7,689 nucleotides of DNA from an uncultured Lachnospiraceae bacterium. GTDB taxonomy: Bacteria; Bacillota; Clostridia; Lachnospirales; Lachnospiraceae. The stretch is from NCBI GenBank assembly GCA_937901625.1, contig CALDIE010000136.1, forward strand, positions 1 through 7,689. Direction: 5' to 3'. Each line of letters starts with the position of its first letter. The stretch's first letter is position 1. A program made the translations under genes and the position numbers. The notes beneath the pieces are model-generated. The model saw only the letters and a list, made by a program, of their open reading frames with translations. It was not told where the DNA came from and did no database searches. This document shows, piece after piece, positions 6,516 to 7,689 of the stretch.

Positions 6516-6749
6516 CTAATTACCGATCTGTTGTTCCAGATCTTCATACCCCTGTTCAACATCATTTCGAATACCCTGCATAGCCTCTCCCAGTTCCTGC
6601 GCATTTTGCTGCTGTATCACCTCTGTCTCCTGTATCTTCTGTACTTCTTCCACATCCTTCCTGGCTGAAAATACGGCAAGGCCGACGATCAGCGCCACGC
6701 TGATGATAAGTACCACCAAAAATACCGGTCCTCCGTTCCCTTTTTTCAT
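6516..6749 (-). CDS. Small single-pass membrane protein with coiled coil
   Basis: The 77-residue product has a short basic N-terminus (MKKGNG), a membrane helix (about 8-28, VFLVVLIISVALIVGLAVF) and a Glu/Gln-rich helix to the end (about 30-75) with heptad-like spacing of Val, Ile and Leu. GGAGG lies 6 nt before the ATG. The gaps are 16 nt to the phosphatase gene upstream and 18 nt to the 322-residue protein downstream, so the three are one transcript. Its plan (membrane helix then outside coiled coil) matches the first 95 residues of the downstream protein, which suggests that the two assemble through their coiled coils; this is an inference. A cleavable signal peptide (SAR near residue 28) is a weaker alternative. 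No known family recognised. Confidence 0.8.
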   Translation of the reverse strand: MKKGNGGPVFLVVLIISVALIVGLAVFSARKDVEEVQKIQETEVIQQQNAQELGEAMQGIRNDVEQGYEDLEQQIGN

Positions 6750-6765
6750 AAGCTTCCTCCAATCT

Positions 6766-7515
6766 TTACGGTTCTGCTACCGCATTAGTCGCAAATATAC
6801 TGCAGGGTCTGTCGTAAACCGGTTCTTCACCATCCTCCGTTACAACTCTCCCCCCCGCTTCCTTAACGATCAGCGCTCCCGCCGCGTAGTCCCATGGTTG
6901 AAGCCGAAGCTCGAAGAACAGTTCGGCCCGCCCCGCAGCTATCGCGCACAGATCCAATGCCGCCGACCCGCTTCTACGCAGATCCATACTTTTCCCGAAA
7001 TATTCATATGCTTTATCAAAGGATCTGTGGCTTAGCTCTTCATAGTAGGGTGAGGTTCCAAACAATACGATCCCTTTCTCCAGGGGTTTATCCGAGACGC
7101 AAATCTTTTTTTGATTGCAAAATGCCCCTTCTCCGGCTAACGCAGTATACATCTCATCAAGATACGGATTGTAGATCACGCCAAGAAACGGAACTCCGTC
7201 CCGCAGCATCCCGACAGAGATCGCGCTTGCGTGATAATCTTTAATGAAATTAGTGGTTCCGTCGATCGGATCAACGATAAATACATCCCCCTCACCCACC
7301 GCATCTTTACGATTGCTTTCTTCTCCCACGAAACGGGATTCCGGAAGCAATTCCTTTAACCTTCTCTCTAAAATGTCCTGCACTTTTTTGTCATAAACTG
7401 TCACAAAATTGGCATGCCCCTCTTTGGCTGTCACCACATTTTCATTTCGGTCCGCTTGAAGAATGATCTCCCCGCACTCTCTTACAATTTCAACAATTTC
7501 ATCCAATAGTTCCAT
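6766..7515 (-). CDS. Inositol monophosphatase-family phosphatase
   Basis: This 249-residue protein is a full-length member of the Mg2+-dependent, Li+-sensitive sugar-phosphatase family (IMPase/SuhB/CysQ/HisN-like). Metal-binding residues are visible: E65 in FVGEES, D82 and D85 in DPIDGTTNF, and D209 in LQPWDYAAGALIVKEAGG. RRSGSAALDLCAIAAGRAELF (about 180-200) is the usual substrate-side helix of inositol monophosphatases. The sequence cannot decide between inositol-1-phosphate, 3'-phosphoadenosine 5'-phosphate and histidinol phosphate; the overall look is closest to IMPase. GGGAG lies about 8 nt before the ATG at 7515. It is the first gene of the operon, followed after 16 nt by the small membrane protein gene. 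A soluble cytoplasmic enzyme leading two membrane-anchored proteins is an unusual set with no obvious pathway link. Confidence 0.93.
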   Translation of the reverse strand: MELLDEIVEIVRECGEIILQADRNENVVTAKEGHANFVTVYDKKVQDILERRLKELLPESRFVGEESNRKDAVGEGDVFIVDPIDGTTNFIKDYHASAISVGMLRDGVPFLGVIYNPYLDEMYTALAGEGAFCNQKKICVSDKPLEKGIVLFGTSPYYEELSHRSFDKAYEYFGKSMDLRRSGSAALDLCAIAAGRAELFFELRLQPWDYAAGALIVKEAGGRVVTEDGEEPVYDRPCSIFATNAVAEP

Positions 7516-7530
7516 CTTTTTTTCTCCCTG

Positions 7531-7540
7531 TCCGTACGGA
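7531..7540. promoter_or_regulatory. Perfect 10-bp palindrome in the phosphatase leader
   Basis: TCCGTACGGA is its own reverse complement and lies between the predicted transcription start (about 7550) and the RBS of the phosphatase gene. The position suits a repressor site, but a 10-bp palindrome can arise by chance and no second copy is seen in the window. Confidence 0.2.
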
Positions 7541-7556
7541 TCATCTCACGATTTGA

Positions 7557-7585
7557 ATTTTATCATACTTTCTTTTCATCGTAAA
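7557..7585 (-). promoter_or_regulatory. Likely promoter of the phosphatase operon
   Basis: On the minus strand TTTACG (7585-7580, 4 of 6) and TAAAAT (7562-7557, 5 of 6) are 17 bp apart. The predicted start near 7550 gives a leader of about 35 nt. The area is AT-rich compared with its flanks. No clear terminator separates it from the gene tail further upstream, so some readthrough is possible. Confidence 0.45.
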
Positions 7586-7635
7586 TTTGGGGGAACGATC
7601 CTGTTATCCGCGCCGCCGTCCGCAAATTGCTTCAA

Positions 7636-7689
7636 TTAGAGGCATTCTTCTATTACCTGCCCGATATCACCGTCAATACAGATGGACTG
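7636..7689 (-). CDS. 3' end of an upstream gene (partial)
   Basis: Reading the minus strand from the window edge gives QSICIDGDIGQVIEECL followed by TAA. The amino acid make-up and amphipathic C-terminal helix look like a genuine protein end, and it lies in the same orientation as the phosphatase operon, 120 nt before the phosphatase start. Only 17 residues are visible, so the family cannot be named. The call depends on the frame continuing beyond the window. Confidence 0.4.
   Translation of the reverse strand, partial: QSICIDGDIGQVIEECL

Noticed and set aside
6802..6813. AGGGTCTGTCG inside the phosphatase gene, matching one arm of the terminator at 5459-5502
   Set aside because: It is an 11-bp match inside a conserved coding frame with no inverted partner nearby; coincidence is the simplest explanation.
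7516..7635. Terminator between the upstream gene tail and the phosphatase promoter
   Set aside because: The GC-rich stretch (about 7601-7625) does not fold into a clear stem followed by a T run.

Overview
The window looks like DNA from a low-to-moderate GC Gram-positive anaerobe of the Clostridia, most likely Lachnospiraceae-like. The signs are strong AGGAGG-type ribosome binding sites, a near-consensus sigma-A promoter, short intergenic gaps, an aldo/keto reductase with a ferredoxin-like tail, and Firmicutes-type LarB/LarC proteins. This assignment is an inference. Some or all of the first ~470 bases probably do not belong with the rest (see below).

Left part (about 1-3775), all on the minus strand: a tight operon larB - FeS aldo/keto reductase - larC. 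LarB and LarC carry out the first and last steps in making the nickel-pincer nucleotide (NPN) cofactor of lactate racemase (LarA) and its homologues. LarE, the middle (sulfur insertion) step, and LarA itself are not in the window. LarC carries a histidine-rich insert made of three 23-residue units. The larC reading frame does not end where the family ends: after about 446 residues it runs in frame, with no stop, into about 157 residues that resemble an OmpA-type peptidoglycan-binding protein of Bacteroidales. That is either an assembly chimera or a very strange fusion, and it is the most important thing to check here.

Middle part (about 3780-5505): a 235-bp divergent intergenic region carries a good plus-strand promoter and a leader with two small hairpins. 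It drives a single gene for a cytoplasmic (no signal peptide) TIM-barrel glycoside hydrolase-like protein resembling family GH26. The gene ends at a perfect 16-bp stem hairpin that also sits at the end of the converging operon, so it probably works as a terminator in both directions.

Right part (about 5529-7515), minus strand: an operon of an inositol monophosphatase-family phosphatase, a 77-residue single-pass membrane protein with a coiled coil, and a 322-residue single-pass membrane protein with a coiled coil and an extracytoplasmic KPVIYLYP-type domain of unknown function. The gaps are only 16 and 18 nt. The last 54 bases look like the 3' end of another minus-strand gene.

No tRNA, rRNA, CRISPR array, insertion sequence or phage gene is visible. 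No gap between genes exceeds 300 bases.
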